Positions 33,822-42,148 of a stretch of 64,000 bases of DNA are shown here, one piece after another. A model generated the notes under the pieces. The model had not been told where the DNA came from. It searched no databases and worked only from the letters and a program-made list of their open reading frames with translations. How positions within the stretch are numbered: position 1 is the first letter of the stretch; each line of letters opens with the position of its first letter. This DNA comes from Bradyrhizobium sacchari (GTDB lineage: Bacteria; Pseudomonadota; Alphaproteobacteria; Rhizobiales; Xanthobacteraceae), in assembly GCF_002068095.1 (NCBI RefSeq), contig NZ_LWIG01000057.1, positions 1-64,000 of the forward strand, read 5' to 3'. The translations under genes were made by a program, and so were the position numbers.

Positions 33822-34865
33822 ATGAAAGGGCTCGTAGGATTCCGCCGGCTGGCCTTGCTTGCGGCGTTCGCATCATCGCTCATGGCCGTTCAGTCCTGGG
33901 CGGATGCGCGGCCGTTGAATTCGCAATCCCACAATGCTCGGCCGGTTCGCCCCGCGCCTTCGCAGCCAAGACCTGAGGTGCTCTCGATGAACGCCTGGAC
34001 TGTTGGCCTCGCCGGAGGCCTGCTCGAGGGCGCACCGATACGGCTGGCGGCGGAGATCGCGCGTGTGGTCGACGAGGGGGATCGCCTACACGTTCTGCCG
34101 ATCGTCACTCGCGGAGCCACTGAAAACGTGAATTCCCTGCTCTATTTACGCGGCATCGATGCGGCAATCATCAATTCCGACGCGCTCGAGGAATACAAAA
34201 GCCAGGTGCCCGACATCCAGCAACGAATTGCATATGTCCTGAATCTGTTCCCGTCCGAGCTGCATATCTTCGTTCGACCGGAGATCCAGAGCTTGAGCGA
34301 TCTTTCCGGCAAGAAGGTCAATTTCAATACGCAAGGCACCGCTGCGGCCTATTCGGGCCCGCTGATCTTCAGCCGCCTCAAGCTCGAGGTGGAAAAGACG
34401 TTCATCCCGCACCAGATCGCGCTCGAGCAGATGCGCAAGGGCGAGATTGCAGCGGTCGTCTTCATTACATCGAAGCCGGTGGATGCCTTCGTGCGGGGCC
34501 GCTGGGAGCCGGGCTTCAAGTTTCTGTCCCTTCCCTATGACGGCAGGTTCGAGGACTACTATCTCCCCGCCTCCCTCGGCGAAGCCGACTATCCCAATCT
34601 GATCAAGCCGGGCGAACGGATTTCGACGATCGCCGTGCCGACCGCACTGGTCGCCTTCAATTGGCCGATCAAGTCAAACCGCTCCGAGCGCGTCTCACGT
34701 TTCATCGACCACCTGTTCTCCCGGATCGACAGGCTGCAGGCGCCCGGTTTCGACCCGAAATGGAAATCCATCAATCTTGCTGCAACAGTTCCGGGTCTCA
34801 CCCGCGTCCCTGCGGCGCAGGCGTGGCTGGATCGTCAGCACCGCGCAACACAAGCATCACAATGA
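33822..34865 (+). CDS. TAXI-family periplasmic solute-binding protein
   Basis: A 347-residue protein with a signal peptide (RLALLAAFASSLMAVQSWA), then TVGLAGGLLEGAPIRLAAEIARVV, TRGATENVNSLLYLRGIDAAI and a DLSGKKVNFNTQGTAAAYSG block. These are the fold and key motifs of TAXI (TRAP-associated extracytoplasmic immunogenic) binding proteins. AAAGGAG precedes the ATG. TAXI proteins normally feed a fused DctQM-type TRAP permease, but none is in the window. It may deliver its ligand to a permease elsewhere or act as a sensor. Its stop overlaps the next start by ATGA, and both genes follow the coiled-coil gene within about 40 bases, suggesting one operon. Confidence 0.85.
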   Translation: MKGLVGFRRLALLAAFASSLMAVQSWADARPLNSQSHNARPVRPAPSQPRPEVLSMNAWTVGLAGGLLEGAPIRLAAEIARVVDEGDRLHVLPIVTRGATENVNSLLYLRGIDAAIINSDALEEYKSQVPDIQQRIAYVLNLFPSELHIFVRPEIQSLSDLSGKKVNFNTQGTAAAYSGPLIFSRLKLEVEKTFIPHQIALEQMRKGEIAAVVFITSKPVDAFVRGRWEPGFKFLSLPYDGRFEDYYLPASLGEADYPNLIKPGERISTIAVPTALVAFNWPIKSNRSERVSRFIDHLFSRIDRLQAPGFDPKWKSINLAATVPGLTRVPAAQAWLDRQHRATQASQ

Positions 34866-35482
34866 ACCGGGCCGCGCCCCTGCTTCTCTTGGCGCTCGCG
34901 GCTACAGGCGGCGTAGCCTCGGCGCAGGATTCGATGAGGCAACTGCACTCCTGCCTTCAGAGGCAACATGCCGAGCGCCTCGAATGTCTGGACAAACTGA
35001 CTCGCACCGTGGCGCCTCAGCATCGTCAATCCCCCGAAGACGGCTGGGTCGTCAGCCAGACGACCTCGCCGATAGACTACTCTCCGATCGCGACTGCCAC
35101 GACATCCTCACGCAGCGGAGCCGGCGAGTCCGCGATGCAATTGTCGATTCGCTGCCGCAGCGGGCGGACCGAATTGGTGCTCACGGGACCAGGCATCTCC
35201 CGTGGGGGCGGTGACGATGCAATTTTTTACCGCATCAATGATAACCCGACGATGCAAATCGGGGCAGCCGTCCCGGCCTTCGGGCCCGGCGTTGCGTTTA
35301 CGGGGGACGTTGTTCGCTTGGTGCAGTCGCTTCCAGACAGCGGGGATCTCATTGTCCTGTTCTCGCGACGGGGCGGCGCCGCCAATGACGGATCGTTCTC
35401 CCTCGCTGGATTGGACGAAGCGCGTGCGAAGATAGCAGCGGCATGCAAATGGCCGCGCGCGCTCGCGACACCGAGTCATTGA
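34862..35482 (+). CDS. Exported VasI/TagO-like protein
   Basis: A 206-residue protein. A signal peptide (LLLLALAATGGVASA) is followed by LHSCLQRQHAERLECLDKLTR, the cysteine-bearing 'C....R..CYD.L' pattern. WVVSQTTSPIDYSPIATAT, IRCRSGRTELVL and VTYRI-type IFYRINDNPTM follow. This order resembles VasI/TagO, an accessory periplasmic protein of type VI secretion, but no other type VI gene is in the window, so the role must be something else or remote. The ATG at 34862 overlaps the TAXI stop (ATGA); the longer frame from 34661 lies inside the upstream gene and is rejected. Confidence 0.7.
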   Translation: MNRAAPLLLLALAATGGVASAQDSMRQLHSCLQRQHAERLECLDKLTRTVAPQHRQSPEDGWVVSQTTSPIDYSPIATATTSSRSGAGESAMQLSIRCRSGRTELVLTGPGISRGGGDDAIFYRINDNPTMQIGAAVPAFGPGVAFTGDVVRLVQSLPDSGDLIVLFSRRGGAANDGSFSLAGLDEARAKIAAACKWPRALATPSH

Positions 35483-35518
35483 TGACATGCAAAACGATTT
35501 TCTCGATGGAGGCGGATA

Positions 35519-36109
35519 ATGATGACGTTCCAAGATACTGCCAAGGTGTTCGCGATGGCGGCGATTATTGTTGTGGCTTCTGCACAGTTTGCGGCCGCGG
35601 AGCAAGGCGGAAGATACTGGACGCCGGCAGACGGGCAACAAGTCCAGTACAGGGCGCACGCGAGACAACACGTGGCGAAGCCGGCAAAGCGAAAGCAGGA
35701 CGCGTTTGCCCATATGAAGAATTCGGCGGCGCCGAAGGAAAGAGAGCATCATTTGATCCTGCAGGTAAATACCAATGACGCCCCGGCGATGAATCTCGCG
35801 CTCAACAACGCGATGAACGTGGCGCAATACTACAAGGACGCCGGCGAGAAGGTGAAGATCGAGGTCGTCACATTTGGGCCCGGGCTACACATGCTGCGTG
35901 ACGACACGTCGCCGGTAAGAGCGCGCATCGAGGAAATGGCCCTGAGCACGCCTGAGGTTTCGTTCAAGGCCTGCGGCAACACCCAGGAGAAAATGAAGAA
36001 GGCCGAGAACAAGGACATACCGATTGTGCGTCAGGCGGAGATCGTGAAATCGGGCGTCGTGCGCGTGATGGAATTGCAGGAGATGGGCTGGACCTACGTC
36101 AAGCCGTGA
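35519..36109 (+). CDS. Exported DsrE-like protein
   Basis: A 196-residue protein with a signal peptide (FAMAAIIVVASAQFAAA) and a basic linker to about residue 75. A DsrE/DsrF-like domain follows: HHLILQVNTNDAPAMNLALN, YKDAGEKVKIEVVTFGPGLH, a single conserved cysteine in FKACGNTQEKM, and VKSGVVRVMELQEMGWTYVKP at the end. Exported members of this family are common in alphaproteobacteria and may take part in periplasmic sulfur or redox chemistry; the exact activity is unknown. GGAGG precedes the ATG. It lies 36 bases after the VasI-like gene, in line with a shared transcript. Confidence 0.8.
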   Translation: MMTFQDTAKVFAMAAIIVVASAQFAAAEQGGRYWTPADGQQVQYRAHARQHVAKPAKRKQDAFAHMKNSAAPKEREHHLILQVNTNDAPAMNLALNNAMNVAQYYKDAGEKVKIEVVTFGPGLHMLRDDTSPVRARIEEMALSTPEVSFKACGNTQEKMKKAENKDIPIVRQAEIVKSGVVRVMELQEMGWTYVKP

Positions 36110-36212
36110 CAGGTAAGTAGCGGCAGTGACGTCGGCCGCCATCGCGGCGTCTAAGAGCATTTCATCTGAAATTCGCGGGGTGAGCATTGTCTCATTCGCT
36201 GCTGAGGAAGCC

Positions 36213-36440
36213 ATGCCGGAATCCGCCTGCACCCATCTCGGGTTTCCCCCGGGCTCACGCGTTCAGGTCAAACCTGAAGCTGGTGCTCGCTTGGCTGGAA
36301 AAACCGGACGCGTCATTGGCGGCGGATTTTATCCGAGAAGCCTCCGTCTGGTTCTAGACGGATCGAAGGTTCCGATCACCCTGCACGTAAACTATGTGGC
36401 GGCGATCGACGACGAGATCGACCGGGTGAAATCGGATTGA
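36213..36440 (+). CDS. Small hypothetical protein, KOW/SH3-like
   Basis: The 75-residue product MPESACTHLGFPPGSRVQVK is followed by AGKTGRVIGGGFYPRSLRLV and LDGSKVPITLHVNYV. The pattern 'pGsrV.v....a.l.gktG.V.g.g.yp.slrv.lDG...p.tlH..Yv' is that of short rhizobial proteins with a KOW-like beta-barrel, function unknown. GAGGAAG directly precedes the ATG at 36213, so the longer frame from 36126 is not used. It ends 62 bases before the convergent cupin gene, with a hairpin between. Confidence 0.65.
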   Translation: MPESACTHLGFPPGSRVQVKPEAGARLAGKTGRVIGGGFYPRSLRLVLDGSKVPITLHVNYVAAIDDEIDRVKSD

Positions 36441-36466
36441 GGGATGGGGCGAGGTCGGAACGCAAC

Positions 36467-36500
36467 CGACTCCCGTTCCGGGAGCGTTCCAATTCGCTGC
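36467..36500. terminator. Nested hairpin between convergent genes
   Basis: GGAACGC (36467-36473) pairs with GCGTTCC (36494-36500), enclosing a perfect CTCCCG-TTC-CGGGAG stem (36480-36494). It sits between the stops of convergent genes at 36440 and 36503. There is no T-run, so it may be a weak or Rho-assisted bidirectional terminator. Confidence 0.5.
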
Positions 36501-36502
36501 CG

Positions 36503-36934
36503 TCAAGTAAGTCGCGACGCCGCAGGCTGGCCGGGCATCAGTGACTTGAGTTTGCTGGCGGCACGGATGACAAGGCCTAGCGGAGTCCGCCGGCAGAAGG
36601 CGACCTTCTTCACGCGATCTACGACGTGCCATTTGGCATGCGTACCGGTGCGGAACAAGATCACGTCTCCGGCGCCATAACACGTCGGCGCTGCACCATC
36701 GACCTCGAGCATGATTGATCCTTCGAGGATCACGACGGTCTCGTCGAAATGGTAATGCCAATTGAACTTGCCTTCGGTGCAGGACCAAATCATCGTCCAC
36801 CAAGTCTTGAACGCGCTCTTCGACAGAAGGTGCGAACGAGCTTCCGGGCGACCTTCAATGATCCACGACGGCTCGATGGGTGACGGCGTGAGTTCAAACG
36901 TCTCGCAATATGCCGCTTTAACAAGTTCGCGCAT
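36503..36934 (-). CDS. Cupin-domain protein
   Basis: A 143-residue protein from an ATG at 36934 with GAGG seven bases upstream. The single cupin domain shows motif 1 as HYHFDETVVILEGSIMLEVDG and motif 2 as YGAGDVILFRTGTHAKWHVVDR. This gives a His/Glu/His metal-binding set. Small cupins of this kind are often dioxygenases, isomerases or sensors of a ligand; none can be chosen here. The frame runs on to 37114, but the extra 60 residues look random. It is separated by 260 bases from the MetE-like gene, so it may not belong to that operon. Confidence 0.75.
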   Translation of the reverse strand: MRELVKAAYCETFELTPSPIEPSWIIEGRPEARSHLLSKSAFKTWWTMIWSCTEGKFNWHYHFDETVVILEGSIMLEVDGAAPTCYGAGDVILFRTGTHAKWHVVDRVKKVAFCRRTPLGLVIRAASKLKSLMPGQPAASRLT

Positions 36935-37194
36935 CAATGCCTCGAATACATGATTTGCACTGCTTGATAGACAATTGGTCTCCTGTCCACCTCGGCATAT
37001 TCGTGTTTCCGTCGAAGCCAGTGAAGATGTCGCCTTGTCGCACTCCCCCGCTTGTCGTGCACCATTGCGAGGTACCTCGGATCGCCCTGGGCTCCGCGGC
37101 GCTTGCTCCGGCAAGGTTCCAAGACCGCATTCGAGTGCCTGGCCACGGCTAGCCGACTACCGGTAGACGAAAGCGTATCCGGGCGTCCGCTTCT
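36935..37194. other. Intergenic region
   Basis: Sits between the cupin gene and the end of the MetE-like gene. It probably holds the cupin promoter. Nothing specific was found. Confidence 0.3.
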
Positions 37195-38238
37195 TCAGCC
37201 GATCTCCTGCCGCACCTTGGCCGCGGCGTCGCACATCGCCTTCAGTTTTCCGAATGCGGTTGCGCGCGGCATGTATTTCATGCCGCAATCGGGCGCCGCA
37301 ATCAGACGATCGGGCGACACGTATTTCAGGCCGTTGCGGATGCGGCCGGCCACGGTTTCGACGTCCTCGATCTCCGGATCCGCCAGGTCGAGCACGCCGA
37401 GCATGATCTTCTTCGATGAGAGATCTTTCAGGACGCCGAGGTCGAGCTTCGGCTGCGCCGCCTCGATCGAGATCTGCTCTGCGATGGTATCGTCGAGTTC
37501 GGCAAGGAAGGAATAGCCGGCCGGCTTATTCGAGCCCGGCACGACCGCCGCATAGCCGAAACAGAGATGCACGACGGTCGGCACCGTAATACCCCTCAGC
37601 GCGCGGTTAATCGCCTTGACCGCATAGCGCATGGCAAGCTCGGGATTGTTGCGCACCCAGGGCTCGTCGAGCTGGATCACATCCGCGCCAGCTTTTTGCA
37701 GATCGAGCGCCTCGGCGTTGACGGCCTCGGCGAGCGCCATCGCGAGTTCTTCCTCGTCCTTGTAGAACTCGTTCTTGGCCTGCTGGCTCATCGTGAATGG
37801 GCCCGGCAAGGTGATCTTGGCGGCGCGGTCGGTATTCCTGCGCAGGAACTGCATATCGTGCAGCTCCACCGGGCGCTTGCGCTTCACGGGGCCGACGACG
37901 CGCGGCACCGGGGTCTGGGTGTTACCGGTGCGCGCGACGATCATCGCGGGATTGTCGCCGTCGATGCCATCAAGCGCCGTGGCAAAGCGATTGGAGTAGC
38001 TCTCGCGCCGGATCTCGCCATCGGTGACGATGTCGATGCCGGTGCGCTCCATGTCGCGGATCGCGACGATGGTCGCATCGTCCTGTGCTTCCTCCAGATG
38101 CTCGGCCGGCAGCCGCCACATGTCGTGCAGGCGGGTGCGCGGCACCACCTTCGACAGCATCGCGCGGTCCACCAGCCATTCGGGCTGCGGATAGCTGCCG
38201 ACCACTGTGGTCGGCAGGATATGCGTTGGCATGGGCAT
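37195..38238 (-). CDS. MetE-like (cobalamin-independent) methyltransferase, C-terminal-domain type
   Basis: A 347-residue protein corresponding only to the C-terminal catalytic domain of MetE (whole MetE is about 750). It has TTVVGSYPQP, IDIVTDGEIRRESY, GPFTM, DVIQLDEP, VHLCFGYAA and APDCGMKYM. The His-x-Cys in VHLC and the later Cys in DCGMK fit the zinc ligands, so it should be active in transferring a methyl group to a thiol. Stand-alone forms use donors other than methyltetrahydrofolate-triglutamate in some bacteria. AAGGAG precedes the ATG. It is the last gene of the operon from 46577. This suggests that a methyl group or a sulfur compound figures in the pathway. Confidence 0.85.
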   Translation of the reverse strand: MPMPTHILPTTVVGSYPQPEWLVDRAMLSKVVPRTRLHDMWRLPAEHLEEAQDDATIVAIRDMERTGIDIVTDGEIRRESYSNRFATALDGIDGDNPAMIVARTGNTQTPVPRVVGPVKRKRPVELHDMQFLRRNTDRAAKITLPGPFTMSQQAKNEFYKDEEELAMALAEAVNAEALDLQKAGADVIQLDEPWVRNNPELAMRYAVKAINRALRGITVPTVVHLCFGYAAVVPGSNKPAGYSFLAELDDTIAEQISIEAAQPKLDLGVLKDLSSKKIMLGVLDLADPEIEDVETVAGRIRNGLKYVSPDRLIAAPDCGMKYMPRATAFGKLKAMCDAAAKVRQEIG

Positions 38239-38273
38239 GGGGATCTCCTTCTTATTGTTGTTGAACGCCGCTA

Positions 38274-39128
38274 TCAGGCCGCGCGTCCCTCATCCTTGAC
38301 GGGATTGCGCAGGATGCCGATGCCGGAGATCTCGATCTCGACGGTGTCGCCACCCTTCATCCACAGCGGCGGCGTGCGGTATGCGCCCACGCCGCCGGTC
38401 GTGCCGGTGACGATGACATCGCCGGGGGCGAGCTCGGTAAAGGTCGAGCAATAGGCGATCAGGGCCTGTACATCGAACACAAGATCGGAAATCGGGGCTC
38501 TCTGCACCTCGACGCCATTCAGCCGCGTGATCAGCGTCTGCCGGGCGACGTCAGTCAATTCGTCGGTCGTGACCATCCAGGGACCGAAGCCGCCGGTGCC
38601 GACAAAGTTCTTGCCCGGCGCGAATTGCGAGGTGTGGCGCTGCCAGTCGCGGATGCTGCCGTCATTGTAGCAGGCATAGCCGGCGACATGGCCGAGCGCA
38701 GAGTCGCGCGAGATGCGGCGACCCGCCTTCCCGATGATGACGGCCATCTCGCCTTCATAATCGAAACGCTCGGACTCCAGCGGCCGGATCATTGGCTGGC
38801 CATGCCCGACCTGGCTGTTGGCAAAGCGCGTGAAGATCATCGGATGCGCCGGCGTCGGATGGCCGCTCTCGGCCAGGTGCGTGGCGTAGTTGACGCCGAT
38901 GCAGAAGATCTTGTCGGGATCGGGAATGGTCGGCAGCAGCGCGACATCCGGCAGCGCGTAGTCGGGCCCCTCGCCGGCGAGCTTCTTCAGTTCATCGAGC
39001 GAGCCCTTCGCAAGCAGCGTCTTGAGTGTCGGAAACATCTTCAGCCGCTTGCCGCAATCGATCACGCCCTCGTCGGTGACGACGCCATAGCTCGCGGTGC
39101 CGGCGATCGTGAAGCTTGCGACTTTCAT
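38274..39128 (-). CDS. Fumarylacetoacetate hydrolase family protein
   Basis: A 284-residue protein. After a short N-terminal domain it has the FAH fold: IFCIGVNYATHLAESGH, RFDYEGEMAVIIGKAGR with the metal-binding glutamates, GYACYNDGSIRDWQ, and VIVTGTTGGVGAYRTPP. Members hydrolyse or hydrate acylpyruvates and similar beta-diketo acids (fumarylpyruvate hydrolase, 2-keto-4-pentenoate hydratase, oxaloacetate decarboxylase). It is cytoplasmic and Mg2+ dependent. The start lies two bases after the deacetylase stop. In the operon it likely cleaves a 1,3-dioxo intermediate formed after uptake. Confidence 0.88.
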   Translation of the reverse strand: MKVASFTIAGTASYGVVTDEGVIDCGKRLKMFPTLKTLLAKGSLDELKKLAGEGPDYALPDVALLPTIPDPDKIFCIGVNYATHLAESGHPTPAHPMIFTRFANSQVGHGQPMIRPLESERFDYEGEMAVIIGKAGRRISRDSALGHVAGYACYNDGSIRDWQRHTSQFAPGKNFVGTGGFGPWMVTTDELTDVARQTLITRLNGVEVQRAPISDLVFDVQALIAYCSTFTELAPGDVIVTGTTGGVGAYRTPPLWMKGGDTVEIEISGIGILRNPVKDEGRAA

Positions 39129-39131
39129 TGG

Positions 39132-39791
39132 TCAAACACTCTCTTCGATGGAGGAAACATAGTCGTTGATCGGAAGTGCGATCTCGCCGCTGCGGATCGG
39201 AACGCATTGGGGCGGGAAATCCTGGCGGAAACAGGCGCCGCCTGCCTCGGCACGGTCGAGGAACCGCTCGAGATGATCCATCGCGCCGGTCGGGAGATCA
39301 TGCAGCACCATCAGCGTCCAGGGCTGCCGGCTGCACTGATCGAGTGCGCGCCCGGTCCAGCCGTCAGGGTCCTCCCAGTCGCGCGGGATGGAATTCCAAA
39401 GCACGCAGCTGTGCTTATAACGCGTGAGATGATCGACGACAGACGGCTTCAACAGCCTTGCATCCAGATTGCCGCCGCCGCCGAACGGCCGGAACCAGCG
39501 CAGCGGATGCGTGAGACCGCCGATTGCTTCCTGCGTGCGGGCGATTTCGTTCTCCGCCGTCTTGCTATCCTTCTGCTGACCGAGCGGAATGCTGTGCGTA
39601 AAGGTGTGATTGCCGATCCAGTGCCCCTTCCCGTGCGCACGCATCGCAAGACCGCGCCGCGCGGGGTCGGCGAGCTTCTCACCGATCACGAAGAAGGTGG
39701 TCTTGATGCCGCGCTCGCCGAGGATGTCAAGCACACGCGGCGTCACGTCGGGATCGGGGCCGTTGTCGAATGTCAGGGTCAGATGGTACAC
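39132..39791 (-). CDS. Polysaccharide deacetylase (NodB homology) family protein
   Basis: A 219-residue protein, GTG start at 39791 with GAGG seven bases upstream. LTFDNGPDPDVTPRVLDIL carries the NodB motif 1, but with DNGPD where Asp-Asp is usual. IGNHTFTHSIPL is the metal-binding H-x3-H motif, and RWFRPFGGGGN is motif 3. There is no signal peptide, so it acts in the cytoplasm. In this setting (between an ABC permease and an FAH-family enzyme) it is more likely an amidase acting on a small amide or cyclic imide, as some NodB-fold enzymes do, than a chitin-type deacetylase. Confidence 0.8.
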   Translation of the reverse strand: MYHLTLTFDNGPDPDVTPRVLDILGERGIKTTFFVIGEKLADPARRGLAMRAHGKGHWIGNHTFTHSIPLGQQKDSKTAENEIARTQEAIGGLTHPLRWFRPFGGGGNLDARLLKPSVVDHLTRYKHSCVLWNSIPRDWEDPDGWTGRALDQCSRQPWTLMVLHDLPTGAMDHLERFLDRAEAGGACFRQDFPPQCVPIRSGEIALPINDYVSSIEESV

Positions 39792-39800
39792 GCGAATACC

Positions 39801-40598
39801 TCAGGTCGCCGGCTGCATCGCCCCCGACGCGATCTCGTCATTGGCCTCGCCAGCGCGCGTGCCGGTTTGCCAGATCGCCGCCTTTCGCTCGATCCAGCGG
39901 ATCACGGCGTTGAAGGCGATGGCGAGGAACAGCACGAGCAGCACGCCCGCGAACACGTGCGGACTGTCAAGGATAGTGCGGTAGCGCGAGATCAGGTAGC
40001 CGATGCCGGCCGAGGAGATTAGCATCTCCGAGACGACCACGCCGACGATGACAAGCGCGCCACCGACGCGCAGGCCCGACAGCACAGTTGGGATCGCTGC
40101 TGGAATGATGACGCGGACCAGGCGCTGGCTCAGCGTCGCGCCCATGCTGCGCGCGGCGAGCAGAAGTTGCGGGTCGATGGTCTGGATGCCGGCGGCAGTG
40201 GCGAGCATTGTCGGGAGGAAGCCGTAGATCGAGGCGAAGGCGATCTTGGACTCCGAGCCGATGCCGAGCCATACCGTGAACACCGGATAGAGGATCACGA
40301 GCGGCACCGCGTAGAGGCTCGACACCATCGGCATGATCAGCACGCGCGGGCGTGGGAGGCTGCCGACGATGGCGCCGAGCAGGATGCCGCCGCCGCAGGC
40401 AAACGCCATGGACACCACGACCTCGTAGAGCGTTACCGCGAGCGCATGGCCATATTCGCCTGCATCCGTCCACCCGGCCATCAGCGTCGATGACAAAGAC
40501 GGCAGGAACAATTCAGGAATGAGACCGGTGCGTGGCAAGAGCTCCCACAAGGCAATCAGTCCGATCACGATAAGATATCGCAGCGTTTTGGCGCTCAT
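39801..40598 (-). CDS. ABC transporter permease (SsuC/TauC type)
   Basis: A 265-residue inner-membrane protein with six hydrophobic segments. The permease EAA-type loop reads ARSMGATLSQRLVRVIIPAA followed by IPTVLSGLRVG. It belongs to the nitrate/sulfonate/taurine permease group. The ATG at 40598 follows the ATP-binding gene stop by seven bases, with a GAGG site; the longer frame from 40667 is inside that gene. It is a paralogue of the permease at 42146, so the importer probably uses a heterodimer, both served by the ATPase at 41412 and the binding protein at 43114. Confidence 0.88.
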   Translation of the reverse strand: MSAKTLRYLIVIGLIALWELLPRTGLIPELFLPSLSSTLMAGWTDAGEYGHALAVTLYEVVVSMAFACGGGILLGAIVGSLPRPRVLIMPMVSSLYAVPLVILYPVFTVWLGIGSESKIAFASIYGFLPTMLATAAGIQTIDPQLLLAARSMGATLSQRLVRVIIPAAIPTVLSGLRVGGALVIVGVVVSEMLISSAGIGYLISRYRTILDSPHVFAGVLLVLFLAIAFNAVIRWIERKAAIWQTGTRAGEANDEIASGAMQPAT

Positions 40599-40605
40599 GT
40601 CCGCC

Positions 40606-41412
40606 TCATGCCGATTTGCGGATGTGCCGCCAGATGCGATCGCGCAACGCGCCGAAGGCATCGCCACTGAGCATCTCGTAGGTGCGAGGCCGCGGCAGCT
40701 GAACCTGAAGATGATCGACGATCCGCCCGGGCCGCGCCGACATCACGATCACCTCGTCGGCGAGATAGACCGCCTCGGTGAGACTGTGCGTGACGAAGAC
40801 GACCGTCTTGCCGGTCGCGGCCCAGATGCGCAACAGCTCGTCGCCCATGGTCATGCGCGTCTGCTCGTCGAGGGCGGCGAATGGCTCGTCCATCAGCAGC
40901 ACCGGCGGGTCCTGCACCAGCCCCCGCGCGATGGAGACACGTTGCTTCATGCCGCCGGAGAGTTCATGCGGATGGCGCCTGCCGAAGCCCTCGAGGCCGA
41001 CCAACCTGAGCGCATCTTGCGCTTTGGCGCGGCGCTCTGCCTTGGGAACACTGCGAAGCGCAAGCGGAAACTCGACGTTGTCCTCCGCCGTCAGCCAGGG
41101 AAACAGACTGGCCTCCTGGAACACCACACCGACCCTGTCCGGGTCGGGCTGCATGATCGGCGCGCCGCTGATGGTGATCGTGCCCGACGTCTGCTGGCGC
41201 AGGCCCGCCATCGTCATCAGAAGGGTCGACTTGCCGCAGCCGCTCGGGCCGACCAGCACCACGAAACGGCCGGGCTTGACCTCCAGCGAGACGTCCTCCA
41301 GCGCAACGACGTCCTGCGACCTGGTCTTGAAGACCTGGCCGACATTTTTCACCTCGATCGCACCGGCCCGCGCTGCGGACTTCAACGGGGTCACGTTCGC
41401 CAATGGCTGCAT
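40606..41412 (-). CDS. ABC transporter ATP-binding protein (SsuB/TauB type)
   Basis: A 268-residue ATPase with Walker A GPSGCGKST, Q-loop VFQEASLFPW, signature LSGGMKQRVSIAR, Walker B LLMDEPFAALD and the H-loop THSLTEA. The ATG at 41412 overlaps the permease stop (41391) by 22 bases; the frame to 41661 lies within that gene and is out of family. It powers the NMT1-type importer encoded around it. The substrate class (sulfonate, nitrate, pyrimidine, aromatic acid) cannot be set from the ATPase. Confidence 0.9.
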   Translation of the reverse strand: MQPLANVTPLKSAARAGAIEVKNVGQVFKTRSQDVVALEDVSLEVKPGRFVVLVGPSGCGKSTLLMTMAGLRQQTSGTITISGAPIMQPDPDRVGVVFQEASLFPWLTAEDNVEFPLALRSVPKAERRAKAQDALRLVGLEGFGRRHPHELSGGMKQRVSIARGLVQDPPVLLMDEPFAALDEQTRMTMGDELLRIWAATGKTVVFVTHSLTEAVYLADEVIVMSARPGRIVDHLQVQLPRPRTYEMLSGDAFGALRDRIWRHIRKSA

Positions 41413-42146
41413 CGCGCTTCCACCCATCTGACAAGTTCGTTGAACGCCATCGCGATCGCGGCCACCATCACGACGCCGGCGAGGAGCTGCCTCATCTGGA
41501 AATTCTCGCCCCAGGTCGCGATCTGGTGGCCGATGCCGTCGCGCGAAGCATACATCTCGGCGAGGATCACGCCGGTGAGGTTGAAAATCATGGAGATTCG
41601 CAACGCCTCCAGCAGGACCGGCAGCATGCTCGGCAAATAGACGCGAAACGCGGTCTGCCATGGCGTCGCGCCGTAGGAGCGCGCCACGGTCAGATACTCG
41701 ACCTTGACCGATTCAACCGCTGTGGTGGTGGACATGATCACGATGAAGATGGTCGAGAAGAAACCGAAACCGACTTTCTGGGCAAAGCCGACGCCGAACA
41801 CGAGGATGAACATCGGCAGGAAGATCGACTTCGGGATGCTGAAAGCGAAGAACAGCAACGGCTTGGCCACATCGGCGAAGTAGCGGTTCTCCGCGACCAG
41901 GAAGCCGATCACCGCACCGACGGGAACGGCCAGCGCGAACGCGGCGAGTACCTCGCTCGCGGTCACCATCAGATCCTTCTGCACGGCGGCGCGCTGCAGG
42001 AGATCGCCGAGCGTCACGAACGTATCGGACGCCGACGGCAGCAGGCGGGGATTGACGATGCCGGTGCGCGACAGCATTTCCCATAGTGCCAGGATCGCGA
42101 CGATCATCGCGACCCGCGTGAGATTGATGGCGAGCGTGCTTTGCAT
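41391..42146 (-). CDS. ABC transporter permease (SsuC/TauC type)
   Basis: A 251-residue inner-membrane protein with about six hydrophobic segments starting at once with LAINLTRVAMIVAILALWEM. The cytoplasmic EAA loop is ARSYGATPWQTAFRVYLPSM. It starts two bases after the binding-protein stop and overlaps the ATPase gene. It pairs with the second permease (40598). Confidence 0.88.
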   Translation of the reverse strand: MQSTLAINLTRVAMIVAILALWEMLSRTGIVNPRLLPSASDTFVTLGDLLQRAAVQKDLMVTASEVLAAFALAVPVGAVIGFLVAENRYFADVAKPLLFFAFSIPKSIFLPMFILVFGVGFAQKVGFGFFSTIFIVIMSTTTAVESVKVEYLTVARSYGATPWQTAFRVYLPSMLPVLLEALRISMIFNLTGVILAEMYASRDGIGHQIATWGENFQMRQLLAGVVMVAAIAMAFNELVRWVEARCSHWRT

Positions 42147-42148
42147 CG

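Noticed and set aside
34862..35482. Type VI secretion system suggested by the VasI/TagO-like protein
   Set aside because: No Tss core genes (sheath, baseplate, ATPase) exist anywhere in the window, so only the single protein is reported.
38625..40022. 465-codon plus-strand frame
   Set aside because: Antisense to three well-motivated minus-strand genes (FAH family, deacetylase family, permease).
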